A stretch of 64,000 bases of DNA from Bosea vaviloviae (lineage in GTDB: Bacteria > Pseudomonadota > Alphaproteobacteria > Rhizobiales > Beijerinckiaceae): NCBI RefSeq assembly GCF_001741865.1, contig NZ_CP017147.1:186001-250000 (forward strand), given 5' to 3'. Below are positions 50,796-61,169 of the stretch, piece by piece. Each line of letters begins with the position of its first letter. Positions within the stretch are counted from its first letter, which is position 1. The translations under genes and the position numbers were made by a program. The notes under the pieces are model-generated. The model saw only the letters and a program-made list of their open reading frames with translations. It was not told the DNA's origin and did not search any database.

Positions 50796-51470
50796 TCAGA
50801 GTATCGTATAGCCGAGGTAACGCTTGGAATCGATCGGATCGTGGCCAAGTCTGGCACGAAGTTTCTTTCGCAGCTTGCTCACATGGCTTTCGACGACGGC
50901 CTCGTCCACTTCCGCGTCGAACAGACCATAGACCGCATTGAAGACTTGCGACTTGGTGACCCAGCGTCCGCGATTGCGCATCATAAATTCAAGGATGCGG
51001 CGTTCACGCCGCGGCAGCATCATGACCTTGCCGCCGACATCGGGATCACGGCCATCGAAATACACCGTGATGTCGCCCCGGTTGATCTCATCGTCGGTGG
51101 AGCGCCGCTTGTCGGTTCGGCGCCGCATCGCATGGACCCGCGCCAGGATCTCGCGAACATGAACCGGCTTGCGGACCACATCGTCGACGCCGGCGGCGAA
51201 GAGTTCGAGGGTCTTCTCGAGCGAGGACGCCTCGTTCATCGCGATGACCGGAGCCTGCGAACGGCGACGGATCATCATGGGGAAACTTGCGCGACCTTCA
51301 CAATCACCAAGAAGGAAGGCCTCGACATTCTTGATATGGTCGGCAGGTGTATCCTCCACCCACTCCTGGAAACGGGATGGCGAGAACCCGATTGATGGCA
51401 CGCCCTCGCCGGTGAAAAGGGATTGATATCCCTCCGTCACCAAAATTCGATCATCGACAACAATATACAT
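50796..51470 (-). CDS. ftcR: Flagellar transcriptional regulator FtcR
   Basis: 224 residues. Receiver-like domain (YIVVDDRILVTEGYQSLF) with a poor acidic pocket: the usual phospho-Asp strand is LLGDC. A C-terminal OmpR-type winged helix follows (PRRERRILEFMMRNRGRWVTKSQVFNAVYG ... ESHVSKLRKKLRARLG). FtcR is the flagellar master regulator described in Brucella and found in Hyphomicrobiales. The ATG at 51468-51470 follows a G-run; a GTG two codons earlier is possible. It lies divergent from flgE and just upstream of flgB. Confidence 0.87.
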   Translation of the reverse strand: MYIVVDDRILVTEGYQSLFTGEGVPSIGFSPSRFQEWVEDTPADHIKNVEAFLLGDCEGRASFPMMIRRRSQAPVIAMNEASSLEKTLELFAAGVDDVVRKPVHVREILARVHAMRRRTDKRRSTDDEINRGDITVYFDGRDPDVGGKVMMLPRRERRILEFMMRNRGRWVTKSQVFNAVYGLFDAEVDEAVVESHVSKLRKKLRARLGHDPIDSKRYLGYTIL

Positions 51471-51881
51471 AGACACCCCCCAGCGTCAGGCTCGGCCCGC
51501 CTCACAGGAGGAAGGAACAATAGCAGATTGTGTGTCGGATTGTTGCGCGTCAATATAATATTGTTGCAACGCAAAACAACAACAACGCTGCGAAAACCCG
51601 GAATGAATATCCAGATACGTATTTATTTGGTTGAATAAACCAATAATTAAGCATGCGGGATTCTCGCGCCGCCGCAGCCAGGCAAACCGACTCTGGGGGA
51701 GCCTCCGCTGGGAGTCTCCAGGGCCGCGAAAAACGGCCCTATTATATAAAGAGAGGAATCCAGTATAATTCCTGTCTGCGCGATGAGAAATTTATTAAAG
51801 ATTTACAAGAAACAAGACGAAAGCTCCACACAAGCAAATCATTGCGTAATGCCACTCGAGACTTGAGCTTGGAGAGTGGCG
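51471..51881 (+). promoter_or_regulatory. ftcR-flgE divergent region with structured flgE leader
   Basis: 410 bases, AT-rich in the left half. A hairpin AGGGCCG-CGAAAAA-CGGCCCT lies at 51720-51740, and GACTC...GGAGTC just before it may extend the fold. At the end, GCCACTC (51851-51857) pairs exactly with GAGTGGC (51874-51880), which includes part of the flgE Shine-Dalgarno GGAGAG. A conserved leader RNA of this kind (flg-Rhizobiales motif) is described ahead of flagellar genes; membership is a guess. Confidence 0.55.
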
Positions 51882-53150
51882 ATGAGCATTTTCGACATCA
51901 TGCGAACCGGCGTGTCCGGCATGGCGGCGCAGGCAAGCAAGATGAGCGCGGTCGGCGACAATATCGCCAACGTCAACACCACCGGCTACAAGCGCGCCTC
52001 GACGGAATTCTCCTCGTTCATTTCTCAAGGAGGCGCGGGCGAATACAATTCCGGCGGTGTTTCGACGACCTCCCGCTACGCCATTTCCAATCAAGGCGTG
52101 ATCATGGGGACGACCTCCACCACCGATCTCGCCATCAACGGGGAAGGTTTCTTCGTCGTCTCGGATGCCGGCGGCACGCCTTATCTGACCCGCGCCGGCG
52201 CCTTCGTCGAGAACGGCGACCATGACCTGGTCAATTCGGCCGGCTTTTACTTGATGGGCTACCCGATCACCAATGGCGACGTCTCCGTAGTGGCCAACAG
52301 CCTGGACGGGCTGCAGCGCGTCAATCTGGCCAACGTCGCCTATGAGGCGAACGCCACCACGAGCGGAACGCTCAAGGGCGTTCTTAACTCCAACGCGACG
52401 ATCGTCGCGGCGGGCAGCCTGCCCTCGGATAACGTGGCCGGAAGCACTTATTCCAGCAAGGCGTCGATCGTGACTTACGACACCTTGGGCAACAAGGTTT
52501 ATCTCGACGTTTACATGACGAAGACTGGCACAGGCCCCGATACATGGCAGGCCGCGATCTTCGCGAAGGCCAACGCCAACCCCGCCACCGGAGGTTTCCC
52601 CTATGGCGCAGCCGGCTCTGCGCCACTGGCGACGGCGACGCTGGCCTTCGACGGTGCCGGCCAGTTGACGACCGCGCCGGCCACGGTCGGTGTCGCTATT
52701 CCCGGCGGCAGCACGATGACGCTCGATTTCGGAGCGACCTCCCAGGTCGCGATGGACACGAACATGGAGCTCGCCGTCAACGGAAACGCGCCCAGCGCCG
52801 TGGACAGCGTCGACATCGCCGCGGACGGAACGGTCTACGCCGTGTTCGAGAACGGCAACCGGATCGCCACCTACAAGATTCCGCTGGCCACGGTGCCCAG
52901 CGTCGACCAGCTCACGCCGCTATCGGGCAACGTCTATGCGGTCAGCCAGCTATCGGGCGACGTCATCGTCGGCTTCCCGGGAAGCGGCGGTCTCGGCTCC
53001 ATCAACTCCAAGGCGCTCGAACAGTCGAATGTCGACCTGGCAACCGAGCTGACCGCGATGATCGAGTCGCAGCGCAGCTACACCGCCAATTCCAAGGTCT
53101 TCCAGACCGGCTCCGAACTGCTCGACGTCCTGGTCAACCTGAAGCGCTGA
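51882..53150 (+). CDS. flgE: Flagellar hook protein FlgE
   Basis: 422 residues: FDIMRTGVSGMAAQASKMSAVGDNIANVNTTGYKR, TTSTTDLAINGEGFFVV and the C-terminal NVDLATELTAMIESQRSYTANSKVFQTGSELLD. Hook subunit. GGAGAG lies seven bases before the ATG, inside a predicted hairpin. Starts the rightward hook/export operon. Confidence 0.95.
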   Translation: MSIFDIMRTGVSGMAAQASKMSAVGDNIANVNTTGYKRASTEFSSFISQGGAGEYNSGGVSTTSRYAISNQGVIMGTTSTTDLAINGEGFFVVSDAGGTPYLTRAGAFVENGDHDLVNSAGFYLMGYPITNGDVSVVANSLDGLQRVNLANVAYEANATTSGTLKGVLNSNATIVAAGSLPSDNVAGSTYSSKASIVTYDTLGNKVYLDVYMTKTGTGPDTWQAAIFAKANANPATGGFPYGAAGSAPLATATLAFDGAGQLTTAPATVGVAIPGGSTMTLDFGATSQVAMDTNMELAVNGNAPSAVDSVDIAADGTVYAVFENGNRIATYKIPLATVPSVDQLTPLSGNVYAVSQLSGDVIVGFPGSGGLGSINSKALEQSNVDLATELTAMIESQRSYTANSKVFQTGSELLDVLVNLKR

Positions 53151-53181
53151 GCCGCGGCGACAGATAACGGAAAGCACTCCA

Positions 53182-54660
53182 ATGAGCCTGTCATCCGCCC
53201 TGAACGTGGCCCAGTCGTCGCTCTCCGTGACCGGACTGCAGACTGCCGTCATCTCGCGCAATGTCGCGGGCGCCGACAGCGAATACTACAACCGCAAGAG
53301 CGGTCTCGTGGTCACGACCTATGGCGGCGCGGTAAAGGTCGCCTCGATCGGCCGGACGATGAACACAGTGCTGTTCACCAACAAGCTCAGCGCGACCTCC
53401 ACGACCTCCGCCCAGCAGGCGATCGTCAACGGGCTCGACCAACTCGAGGCGACGGTGAACGATCCCGAGCTCGACCAGTCGGTCGCCGCCAAGCTCGGCA
53501 GCCTCAACAACGCGCTACAGCAATACAGCATCACGCCCGACGATCCGTTGCTGGCTCAGAATGTCCTGAGCGGCGCGGACGCGCTGGCCCGTGCGCTCAA
53601 CCAGGCCAGCGATACGGTCGGCGGCGTCCGGGAACAGGCGGATGCCGACATGGCTGCCGGCGTCGACCGCGTCAACGACCTCCTCGCCGAGTTCGAGCAA
53701 GTGAACCGGGCGATCGTCAAAGGCACCCAGGCCGGCTCCGACATCACCGACCAGCTCGATTCGCGCGACCGCATCCTGTCCCAACTCTCGGAGGAGATCG
53801 GCATCAGCGTCTCGACCCGCTCGGGCAACGACATGGTGATCTACACCGATGGCGGCGTCACCTTGTTCGAGACGACGCCGCGCAGCGTGACGATGGCGCC
53901 GAGCTATGCTCTTGGCGCCGGCGCCTCCGGCAACGCGGTCTTCATCGACGGTGTCGCCGTGACCGGCGCCAACTCCGTGATGCCGCTGAAATCCGGCCAG
54001 ATCTACGGCTCCTCGGTCATCCGCGACGATGTCGCGGTGACCTACCAGAACCAGCTCGACGAGATCGCCCGCGGCCTCGTCGAGGCCTTCGCGGAAAGCG
54101 ACCAGGGCACGCCGGCGACGTTGCCGGACCAGGCCGGCCTCTTCACCTGGCCCGGCGGCCCGGCGGTTCCGGCGACGGGCACCGTCTCGCCGGGCCTGGC
54201 GGCTTCGATCCGCATCAACCCGAATGCCGATCCCACCCAGGGCGGCGATCTCGACCGTCTCCGGGACGGCGGCATCTCCGACCCGTCGAACCCGAACTAC
54301 GTCTACAATTCCAGCGGCGCGGCCAGTTATTCGGACCGGATCCAGGGCCTGCTGACCGCCCTGGCGGCCGATCGCTCCTTCGATCCGGCGGCCAAGGCCG
54401 ACCCCAGCACCAGCCTGACAGGCTTCGCCAGCTCCTCCGTCGGCTGGCTGGAAGCGCAGCGCCAGTCCAGCACCACCACGCTGGGCTACCAAAAGGCCCT
54501 GCTGGAGCGCACCTCCGAGGCCCTGTCGAACGCCACCGGCGTCAGTATCGACGAGGAGATGACGCTGATGATGGAGCTGGAGCGCTCCTACAGCGCCTCT
54601 TCGACCCTGATCACGACGATCGACAAGATGCTGAATTCGCTGCTCGAGGCCGTGAGGTGA
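53182..54660 (+). CDS. flgK: Flagellar hook-associated protein FlgK
   Basis: 492 residues, N-terminal SALNVAQSSLSVTGLQTAVISRNVAGADSEYYNRK and C-terminal SIDEEMTLMMELERSYSASSTLITTIDKMLNSLLE. Hook-filament junction protein. Typical size for the group; lies between flgE and flgL. Confidence 0.93.
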   Translation: MSLSSALNVAQSSLSVTGLQTAVISRNVAGADSEYYNRKSGLVVTTYGGAVKVASIGRTMNTVLFTNKLSATSTTSAQQAIVNGLDQLEATVNDPELDQSVAAKLGSLNNALQQYSITPDDPLLAQNVLSGADALARALNQASDTVGGVREQADADMAAGVDRVNDLLAEFEQVNRAIVKGTQAGSDITDQLDSRDRILSQLSEEIGISVSTRSGNDMVIYTDGGVTLFETTPRSVTMAPSYALGAGASGNAVFIDGVAVTGANSVMPLKSGQIYGSSVIRDDVAVTYQNQLDEIARGLVEAFAESDQGTPATLPDQAGLFTWPGGPAVPATGTVSPGLAASIRINPNADPTQGGDLDRLRDGGISDPSNPNYVYNSSGAASYSDRIQGLLTALAADRSFDPAAKADPSTSLTGFASSSVGWLEAQRQSSTTTLGYQKALLERTSEALSNATGVSIDEEMTLMMELERSYSASSTLITTIDKMLNSLLEAVR

Positions 54661-54664
54661 CGTC

Positions 54665-55717
54665 ATGAAGACAAGTTCTGTTTCCTCCTCCTCATTGTCG
54701 ACCATGCTGCGCAGCACGATCCTGAAGGCGCAGGAGAAACTGGTCGGCGCCAACAAGGAGATGACGACGGGCCGCTATGCCGATATCGGCCTCAGCCTCG
54801 GCGCCCGCACCGGCGTGACGGTCAATCTGCGCAACCAGCACGACCGCACCTCCGGGATCATCGACACTAACGGGCTCGTCTCGCAACGGCTCCAGGTGAC
54901 GCAGCAGGCGCTCGGCGGCATGCTCGACACCGCCCAGAATTTCCTCAAGACCCTGCTCAGCGTCCGCAACGGCGAGAGCGGCGTCGACGTCCTCGTCTCC
55001 GAGGCCACGAACAATCTTCAGGCCACCATCGGCGCGGCCAACAGCTCGATGGGCGGGCAATACATCTTCGCCGGCATCAACACGCAGCAGCAGCCGCTGA
55101 CGGACTATTTCTCGGGCGCCACCGCCCCCAACAAGGCGGCGGCCGATGCGGCCTTCACCAGCTATTTCGGCTTCACCCAGGACGATCCGGCCGCCGCCAC
55201 CATCACGGCCGCCGACATGACGAGCTTCCTGCAGACAGACTTCTCCGATGAATTCGCCGATCCTGCCTGGGGAGCGAACTGGTCGACCGCACTCGACAGG
55301 AACATCCAGAGCCGGATTTCTCCCAACGAGGTCGTCGAGGTCTCGGCCAACGCCAATTCGCAGCAGATGCGCGATCTGGCGAAGGTCTACACCATGGTCG
55401 CCGATACCGGCACCAAGGGCTTGAACCAGAACGCCTACCAGGCGCTGGTCGACGAGGCGATCAAGGTCGTCAATGGCGCCATCCAGGGTCTCATCGCCAA
55501 TCAGGCGCAATTGGGTTCGGCACAGGCCAGGGTCACCACCGCGAGCGAGAGGCTCACGACCCAGCGTGACATCCTGGCCCAGCAGATCCTCTCCAATGAG
55601 GGCGTCGACCCCTATGAGGCGAAGGTCCGCGTCGACCAGCTCACCACCCAGGTGGAGACGGCCTATGCGCTGACCGTGAAGCTGCAGAGCCTCAGCATCC
55701 TCAACTACATGCGCTGA
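54665..55717 (+). CDS. flgL: Flagellar hook-associated protein FlgL
   Basis: 350 residues with flagellin-like ends: LSTMLRSTILKAQEKLVGANKEMTTGRYADIG and VRVDQLTTQVETAYALTVKLQSLSILNYM. SSMGGQYIFAGINT is the FlgL mid-signature. Second junction protein, four bases after flgK. Confidence 0.93.
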   Translation: MKTSSVSSSSLSTMLRSTILKAQEKLVGANKEMTTGRYADIGLSLGARTGVTVNLRNQHDRTSGIIDTNGLVSQRLQVTQQALGGMLDTAQNFLKTLLSVRNGESGVDVLVSEATNNLQATIGAANSSMGGQYIFAGINTQQQPLTDYFSGATAPNKAAADAAFTSYFGFTQDDPAAATITAADMTSFLQTDFSDEFADPAWGANWSTALDRNIQSRISPNEVVEVSANANSQQMRDLAKVYTMVADTGTKGLNQNAYQALVDEAIKVVNGAIQGLIANQAQLGSAQARVTTASERLTTQRDILAQQILSNEGVDPYEAKVRVDQLTTQVETAYALTVKLQSLSILNYMR

Positions 55718-55760
55718 GCACTCCGCTCCGCTCACCCCCCGATCAAGCTGGAGGACACCC

Positions 55761-56108
55761 ATGTATCACAGCTCGTACATCGCCGCGGCCGAAGACGATT
55801 GCACCGTCGCGCGAGCAACCGAATGGCGAGCGCTGGACCAGGCGGTCAAGCTGCTCGAAACGGCCCGACCGACCGGATCGGCCTCGCGCGAGACGATCGA
55901 GGCGATCTCCTTCGTCGGACGCCTCTGGACGCTGCTGATCGAGGATCTGGCGAACTCCGACAACGCGCTCCCCGAGGCGCTGCGCGCCTCGCTCATCTCG
56001 ATTGGCCTGTTCGCGCTCAGGCAAGGCGAATTGCTGCGCCTCGGCCAGTCCGAGGACTTCGACTCCATCATCGACGTCAACCGGATGATCAGGGACGGCC
56101 TGGCGTGA
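55761..56108 (+). CDS. flaF: Flagellin synthesis regulator FlaF
   Basis: 115 residues: ATEWRALDQAVKLLETARPTG, VGRLWTLLIEDLANSDNALPEALRASLISIGLF. FlaF is a flagellin secretion/synthesis chaperone acting with FlbT in alphaproteobacteria. Pairing with flbT confirms it. Confidence 0.9.
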   Translation: MYHSSYIAAAEDDCTVARATEWRALDQAVKLLETARPTGSASRETIEAISFVGRLWTLLIEDLANSDNALPEALRASLISIGLFALRQGELLRLGQSEDFDSIIDVNRMIRDGLA

Positions 56109-56128
56109 GACAGGAGGTGAGAAAGACA

Positions 56129-56593
56129 ATGAACCTGTCCCTGCGCGCCAACGAGAAGATCTACATCAACGGAGCGATCCTCAAATTCGATCGCAAGGTC
56201 AGCCTCGAGCTGCTCAACGATGCGACCTTCCTGCTCGAGAGCCATGTCATCCAGGCCGATGAAACCACGACGCCGCTTCGGCAGCTCTATTTCACCATCC
56301 AGGCGATGCTGATCGAGCCCAAGAACAGCGGCCTCATCAAGCTGATGTTCGAGCGCATGCTGATGACCACGGCGCAGATGTTCGAGGATGCGACTGTGCT
56401 CGCCGGCCTCCAGCACATCGACCTCCTCGTGACGGAAGATCGCTTCTTCGAAGCGTTGAAGCATTTGCGCTGCCTCTACCCCACTGAGGCCGCCATCCTC
56501 GCAAGCTCCGGACAGGCTCCGGCGTCTAAGCTCGATGCTGTGGTCCCGACCAAGGCGATCGCAGCCCCGATACTCACCTCACAGGTTGCTTAG
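56129..56593 (+). CDS. flbT: Flagellin mRNA regulator FlbT
   Basis: 154 residues: LSLRANEKIYINGAILKFDRKVSLELLNDATFLLE and QLYFTIQAMLIEPKNSGL. Binds the flagellin mRNA leader and controls its translation in Caulobacter and Brucella. AGGAGG upstream; real start at 56129 rather than the longer frame, which shadows flaF. Confidence 0.92.
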   Translation: MNLSLRANEKIYINGAILKFDRKVSLELLNDATFLLESHVIQADETTTPLRQLYFTIQAMLIEPKNSGLIKLMFERMLMTTAQMFEDATVLAGLQHIDLLVTEDRFFEALKHLRCLYPTEAAILASSGQAPASKLDAVVPTKAIAAPILTSQVA

Positions 56594-56602
56594 GAGGCGA
56601 TC

Positions 56603-56878
56603 ATGGACGTGGCCAGCACAACCAGCGCGCAGAGCTCGACTACGAGCGCCAGCACGACCAAATCGACCACCTCGAGCGGCATGGCCGACTACAATACCTT
56701 CCTGAAGCTGCTGATCGCGCAGGCGAAGAACCAGGATCCGACCAATCCGACGGACCCGGCCCAATATGTCCAGCAATTCGCCGCGCTGTCTCAGGTCGAG
56801 CAATCGGTCTCGACCAATTCGAAGCTCGACCAGATCATCGCGAGCCTCGACAGCCTGAAGACGACGACCGCGACCTGA
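56603..56878 (+). CDS. flgD: Flagellar hook cap protein FlgD, short form
   Basis: 91 residues: a Ser/Thr-rich start, then the FlgD N-terminal block YNTFLKLLIAQAKNQDPTNPTDPAQYVQQFAALSQVEQSV. The Ig/FnIII-like C-terminal domains of long FlgD are absent. Short FlgD is common in Hyphomicrobiales. Cap for hook assembly. Confidence 0.9.
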   Translation: MDVASTTSAQSSTTSASTTKSTTSSGMADYNTFLKLLIAQAKNQDPTNPTDPAQYVQQFAALSQVEQSVSTNSKLDQIIASLDSLKTTTAT

Positions 56879-56888
56879 GGAGCACGCC

Positions 56889-57155
56889 ATGAACGAGGCC
56901 GATGCGCTCGACCTGATGCGCGACGCCGTCTGGGCGATCATCCTCGGCGCCGGGCCGGCCGTCGGCGCCGCGATGGCGATCGGGGTCACGATCGCGCTGA
57001 TGCAGGCCCTGACGCAGGTGCAGGAGGCGACACTGACCTTCGTGCCCAAGATCGTCGTCATCCTCGTGGTGATGGCGACCACCGGATCCTTCACCGGTGC
57101 GCAAATCTTCGCCTTCACCGAACGCGTCTACGGGCGCATCGAGCGCGGGTTCTAG
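56889..57155 (+). CDS. fliQ: Flagellar export gate protein FliQ
   Basis: 88 residues, two membrane helices; [43 protein letters not shown] is the family block. Gate subunit in the export apparatus. Confidence 0.93.
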   Translation: MNEADALDLMRDAVWAIILGAGPAVGAAMAIGVTIALMQALTQVQEATLTFVPKIVVILVVMATTGSFTGAQIFAFTERVYGRIERGF

Positions 57156-57198
57156 CCCAGGGCCCGCAACCCCTTCCGGCGGCAGGACAAAACTCAGC

Positions 57199-59286
57199 AT
57201 GACGATCCAGGACGTCTCATTGGGCAAGGCTGTACCGAACAGCGGACGCGATGTCGGCTTCGCAGTCGGCATCATCGGCATCCTGGCGATCCTGTTCCTG
57301 CCGATCCCGGCTTTCGTGATCGATCTGGGGCTCGCCTTCTCGATCGCCCTATCGGTCCTGATCCTGATGGTCGCGCTCTGGATCCAGAGGCCGCTCGAAT
57401 TCTCCTCGTTCCCGACGATCCTGCTGGTCGCGACGATGCTGCGCCTCTCCCTCAACATCGCCACGACGCGCGTCATCCTCTCGCATGGCAATGAGGGCTC
57501 GCACGCGGCCGGTTACATCATCGACGGCTTCTCGCGCTTCGTCATCGCCGGCGATTTCGTCATCGGGCTGATCGTCTTCATCATCCTGGTCACCGTCAAT
57601 TTCATCGTGATCACCAAGGGCGCGACCCGCATCGCCGAGGTCGGAGCCCGCTTCACGCTCGACGCCATCCCCGGCAAGCAGATGGCGATCGACGCCGATC
57701 TCTCGGCCGGATTGATCGATGCGCCCGAGGCTCAGCGGCGCCGGCGCGAGCTGGAGGAGGAGAGCTCCTTCTTCGGTGCGATGGACGGCGCCTCGAAATT
57801 CGTTCGCGGCGACGCGATCGCGGGCCTGATCATCACCGCCGTCAACATCCTGGGCGGCATCATCATCGGCGTGACGCGCCACGGCATGTCGCTGTCGCAA
57901 TCCTCCGACGTGTTCGTGAAACTGGCCGTCGGCGACGGCCTCGTCACGCAGATCCCGGCCCTGATCGTTTCGCTCGCGGCCGGCCTGCTCGTCTCCAAGG
58001 GCGGCATGCGCGGGACGGCCGAGCAGGCGATCCTCGGCCAGCTCGGGCATTACCCGCGCGCGCTCTTCGTCGCCGCCTTCCTGATGCTGATCCTGGCGCT
58101 GGTACCGGGACTGCCGCTCCTGCCCTTCGCCCTGCTCGGCGGGCTGATGGCCTTCGTCGGCTACACCATTCCCAAGCGCCTGGCCGAGCGCGAGGCGGCC
58201 GCCGAGGAGATCCGCGCCATGGAGGCCGAGCAGGCCGTCCATGACAGCAAGGACACGATCAAGGACTCGCTGGCGATCTGCGAGATCGAATTGAGCCTGG
58301 GCAAGCAGTTGTCGGCCGAGATGCTGAACTCCCATAGCGAACTCGCCCATCGCGTCGCCAAGATGCGCAAGAAATTCGCGGCGCAATACGGTTTCGTCGT
58401 GCCGGAGATCAAACTCTCCGACAGCCTGCGCCTGTCACCCAAGGCCTATGAGTTCCGCATCCACGGCACGGTCGTCGCCTCCGGCGAAATGCGCCCGGGC
58501 AGCATGCTCGTCGTCGTCGGCGATGGCCGTTTGCCGGATCTGCCGGGCGAGGAAGTTCGTGAGCCGGCTTTCGGCGTCAAGGCGATGTGGGTCTCCGAGA
58601 GCTACGCCAATGAGGTGAAGCGCGAGGGCATGCACCCGGTCGACCGTCTTTCGGTGCTGCTCACCCATCTCAGCGAGACGATCCGCAAGAATCTCGGCCA
58701 GCTCCTGTCCTACAAGGACATGCGCGGCCTGCTCGACCGGCTCGGCCCCGAATACAAGAAGCTGCTCGACGAGATCTGCCCGGCGCATATGTCACTGTCG
58801 AGCCTGCAGGCCGTGCTGCGCCTGCTGCTGTCGGAGCGGGTGTCGATCCGCAACCTGCATCTCATCCTGGAGGTGATCGCCGAGATCGCGCCGCATGTGC
58901 GCCGGGCCGAGCCGATCGCGGAGCATGTGCGCATGCGCATGGCCCAGCAGATCTGCGGCGATCTCGCCGAGGGCGGCGTGCTCAACATGCTGCGCCTGGG
59001 CAATCGCTGGGACCTCGCCTTCCATGAGAGCCTCCGGCGCGACGCCAAGGGCGACGTCATCGAATTCGACATCGATCCGCGCCTCATCGAGGAGTTCGCC
59101 GCCGAGGCGACGACCGCGATCCGCAGCCGGATGGACCAGGCGCAGAACTTCGTCCTGGTCACCAGCCCCGATGCGCGCCCTTACGTCCGCATGATCGTCG
59201 AGCGCATCTTCCCGGCGCTGCCCGTCCTCTCCCATGTCGAGATCGCACGCGGGCTCGAGGTCAATCTGCTGGGCACGATCTCGTGA
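57199..59286 (+). CDS. flhA: Flagellar export protein FlhA
   Basis: 695 residues: eight N-terminal membrane helices, the FHIPEP-type block around [51 protein letters not shown], and the soluble C-terminal domain from about residue 350 binding chaperone-substrate complexes. Start [10 protein letters not shown] at 57199; the longer frame shadows fliQ. Its stop overlaps the fliR start. Confidence 0.95.
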   Translation: MTIQDVSLGKAVPNSGRDVGFAVGIIGILAILFLPIPAFVIDLGLAFSIALSVLILMVALWIQRPLEFSSFPTILLVATMLRLSLNIATTRVILSHGNEGSHAAGYIIDGFSRFVIAGDFVIGLIVFIILVTVNFIVITKGATRIAEVGARFTLDAIPGKQMAIDADLSAGLIDAPEAQRRRRELEEESSFFGAMDGASKFVRGDAIAGLIITAVNILGGIIIGVTRHGMSLSQSSDVFVKLAVGDGLVTQIPALIVSLAAGLLVSKGGMRGTAEQAILGQLGHYPRALFVAAFLMLILALVPGLPLLPFALLGGLMAFVGYTIPKRLAEREAAAEEIRAMEAEQAVHDSKDTIKDSLAICEIELSLGKQLSAEMLNSHSELAHRVAKMRKKFAAQYGFVVPEIKLSDSLRLSPKAYEFRIHGTVVASGEMRPGSMLVVVGDGRLPDLPGEEVREPAFGVKAMWVSESYANEVKREGMHPVDRLSVLLTHLSETIRKNLGQLLSYKDMRGLLDRLGPEYKKLLDEICPAHMSLSSLQAVLRLLLSERVSIRNLHLILEVIAEIAPHVRRAEPIAEHVRMRMAQQICGDLAEGGVLNMLRLGNRWDLAFHESLRRDAKGDVIEFDIDPRLIEEFAAEATTAIRSRMDQAQNFVLVTSPDARPYVRMIVERIFPALPVLSHVEIARGLEVNLLGTIS

Positions 59287-60038
59287 CGCTGGTCACGCCC
59301 GAGATCCTGCTGCACGCCTTCCTGATCTTCTGCCGCATCGGCGCATGCCTGATGCTGATGCCGGGCTTCTCCAGCCCGCGCGTGCCGGTGCGGCTGCGCC
59401 TGCTCATGGCTGGCGGCATCACCCTGGCCTTGGCGCCCTTCGCCTTGCCGGCCTTCGCGACTGTCGGCGCCGATCCCGGCCCAGCGACGCTGCTGCGGCT
59501 CATCGTCTCCGAGACGATGACCGGCGCCCTGATCGGGCTGATGGCCCGCTTCTTCTTCCTCGCCCTGCAGACGATCGCGACCGCGATGGCGACCACCGCA
59601 GGGCTTGGACAATTGCCGGGCTTGCCGATCGACGAGGCGGAAGCGTCGGCGCCCTTCGTCACGCTGATCACGATGACCGCGGCGACGCTGATGTTCGTGA
59701 CGAACCAGCATGCCGAGGTCATCCGGGCGCTGGCCGGCTCCTATGCGCGCATCGCGCCGGGCACCGCCTTCGATGCGCAGGCCGGCCTGATCCAGCTCGC
59801 CGACCGCGCCTCGGACAGCTTCTTCCTGGCTTTGAGGATCGGCAGTCCGTTCATGATCTACGGGGTGGTCGTCAATCTCGCCATCGGATTGATGAACAAG
59901 CTCACCCCGCAGATCCCGGTCTATTTCATCTCGCTGCCCTTCGTCATCGCCGGCGGCCTGTTCCTGCTCTATTTCACGGGGCCCGAGGCGCTGAGGCTGT
60001 TCATCACGGCCTTCTCCTCCTGGCTCGCGCATGGCTGA
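59283..60038 (+). CDS. fliR: Flagellar export gate protein FliR
   Basis: 251 residues with about six membrane helices: [34 protein letters not shown] and [38 protein letters not shown] start overlapping the flhA stop. Completes the FliP-FliQ-FliR gate. Confidence 0.93.
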   Translation: MTLVTPEILLHAFLIFCRIGACLMLMPGFSSPRVPVRLRLLMAGGITLALAPFALPAFATVGADPGPATLLRLIVSETMTGALIGLMARFFFLALQTIATAMATTAGLGQLPGLPIDEAEASAPFVTLITMTAATLMFVTNQHAEVIRALAGSYARIAPGTAFDAQAGLIQLADRASDSFFLALRIGSPFMIYGVVVNLAIGLMNKLTPQIPVYFISLPFVIAGGLFLLYFTGPEALRLFITAFSSWLAHG

Positions 60039-60044
60039 ACCGGG

Positions 60045-60446
60045 ATGCCGCGCAAGCGCCTGAAAGCAATCGAGCGGATCCTGGCGATCCAGTCGCGGAT
60101 CCGCAGCCTCGCCGAATGGCGCCAGAAGGCGATCGAGCGGAAAGCCACCGAGACCAAGGACGAGGCGCGCGCGCTTGTCGCCTCGCTCAATGGCGACGGC
60201 CTCGTCGACGGCCTGTTCGCGGATATGACGGCCAAGCGCCTGCATCGGGTCTCGCTGTCGCTCTGGGAGCTGCAGGCCGCCGCGGCCGAGCAAGCAAAGC
60301 GCGTCGTTGCGGAAACCGGGCGCGAGAAACAAACCGCGCGCCTCGCCGATCATGTTCGACGGATCAAGCTTCGTGCCGACCAGGACGAGGTATTGGTCGA
60401 GATCATCGACAGCATCGAGGGCAAGCGAGCGGCAAGCCTCGAATAA
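60045..60446 (+). CDS. FliJ-like coiled-coil flagellar protein
   Basis: 133 residues, almost entirely helical and charged (ERILAIQSRIRSLAEWRQKAIERKATETKDEA; WELQAAAAEQAKRVVAETGREKQTARLADHVRR). Position after fliR and before flgJ, size and coiled-coil nature fit a FliJ-type export chaperone that couples FliI to the gate. No unique motif, so the role is inferred. Confidence 0.6.
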   Translation: MPRKRLKAIERILAIQSRIRSLAEWRQKAIERKATETKDEARALVASLNGDGLVDGLFADMTAKRLHRVSLSLWELQAAAAEQAKRVVAETGREKQTARLADHVRRIKLRADQDEVLVEIIDSIEGKRAASLE

Positions 60447-60500
60447 GCCTGATGGTGCAATCTCCCGGCGTGATCGTTCAATGACCTTGGAAAGGCGACC

Positions 60501-61163
60501 ATGGCGATTTCTCCTCCATCCGACATCGTTCTCGACGTCGCTCTCGCCGCCGATCCGCAGCGTCAGCGCGCAGCCTTCGACCGGCTTGCCCGCATGGCTG
60601 TGCCTGGCGCGGCCGCTACGCAGTTCGCCTCGGCCATCGAAGGCGCCGGCGCCGTCCTGCAGGCTCCGGGTTTGGCCGGCGCACGCGATAAATTCGCCAG
60701 CCTGACGCTCGCCAAGCCGTCATTTGCCAAGCCGTCTGCCGCTGCAGCAGGCGACCAGAGCGCCACCGCCAAGACGCTGCGCCAGTTCGAGGCGCAAGTG
60801 ATCTCGACCTTCATCGAGCAGATGATGCCGGAGGCCACGACCAACACCTTCGGCAGCGGCCTCTCGGGCGGCGTCTGGCGCTCGATGCTGTCTGAGCAGA
60901 TCGCCGGCGAGATCGCCAAGACGGGCGGCCTCGGCATCCGCAGCAAGGTCATGGCCGCGCTCGCGGCGCGGTCCGGCAACACAGCGGGCGCAGAGCCCGG
61001 CACGGTGGTCGCAACGACCCAGAAGACCTTGGCTTCGACGGCCAGCGCCGGCGCGAGTTCGCGCGACCTCGCCATTCCGCTCGCGGTCGAACGCAAGCTC
61101 CTGAACATCACCCGGCCTAGCGCGATCGGCGTGGGTCGAACCTCCACAACCCGACAGGTGTGA
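60501..61163 (+). CDS. flgJ: Rod-binding protein, FlgJ N-terminal-domain type
   Basis: 220 residues; the FlgJ rod-binding block is LRQFEAQVISTFIEQMMPEATTNTFGSGLSGGVWRSMLSEQIAGEIAKTGGLGI. No glucosaminidase domain, as usual in alphaproteobacteria. Rod cap function. Confidence 0.87.
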   Translation: MAISPPSDIVLDVALAADPQRQRAAFDRLARMAVPGAAATQFASAIEGAGAVLQAPGLAGARDKFASLTLAKPSFAKPSAAAAGDQSATAKTLRQFEAQVISTFIEQMMPEATTNTFGSGLSGGVWRSMLSEQIAGEIAKTGGLGIRSKVMAALAARSGNTAGAEPGTVVATTQKTLASTASAGASSRDLAIPLAVERKLLNITRPSAIGVGRTSTTRQV

Positions 61164-61169
61164 CGCATC

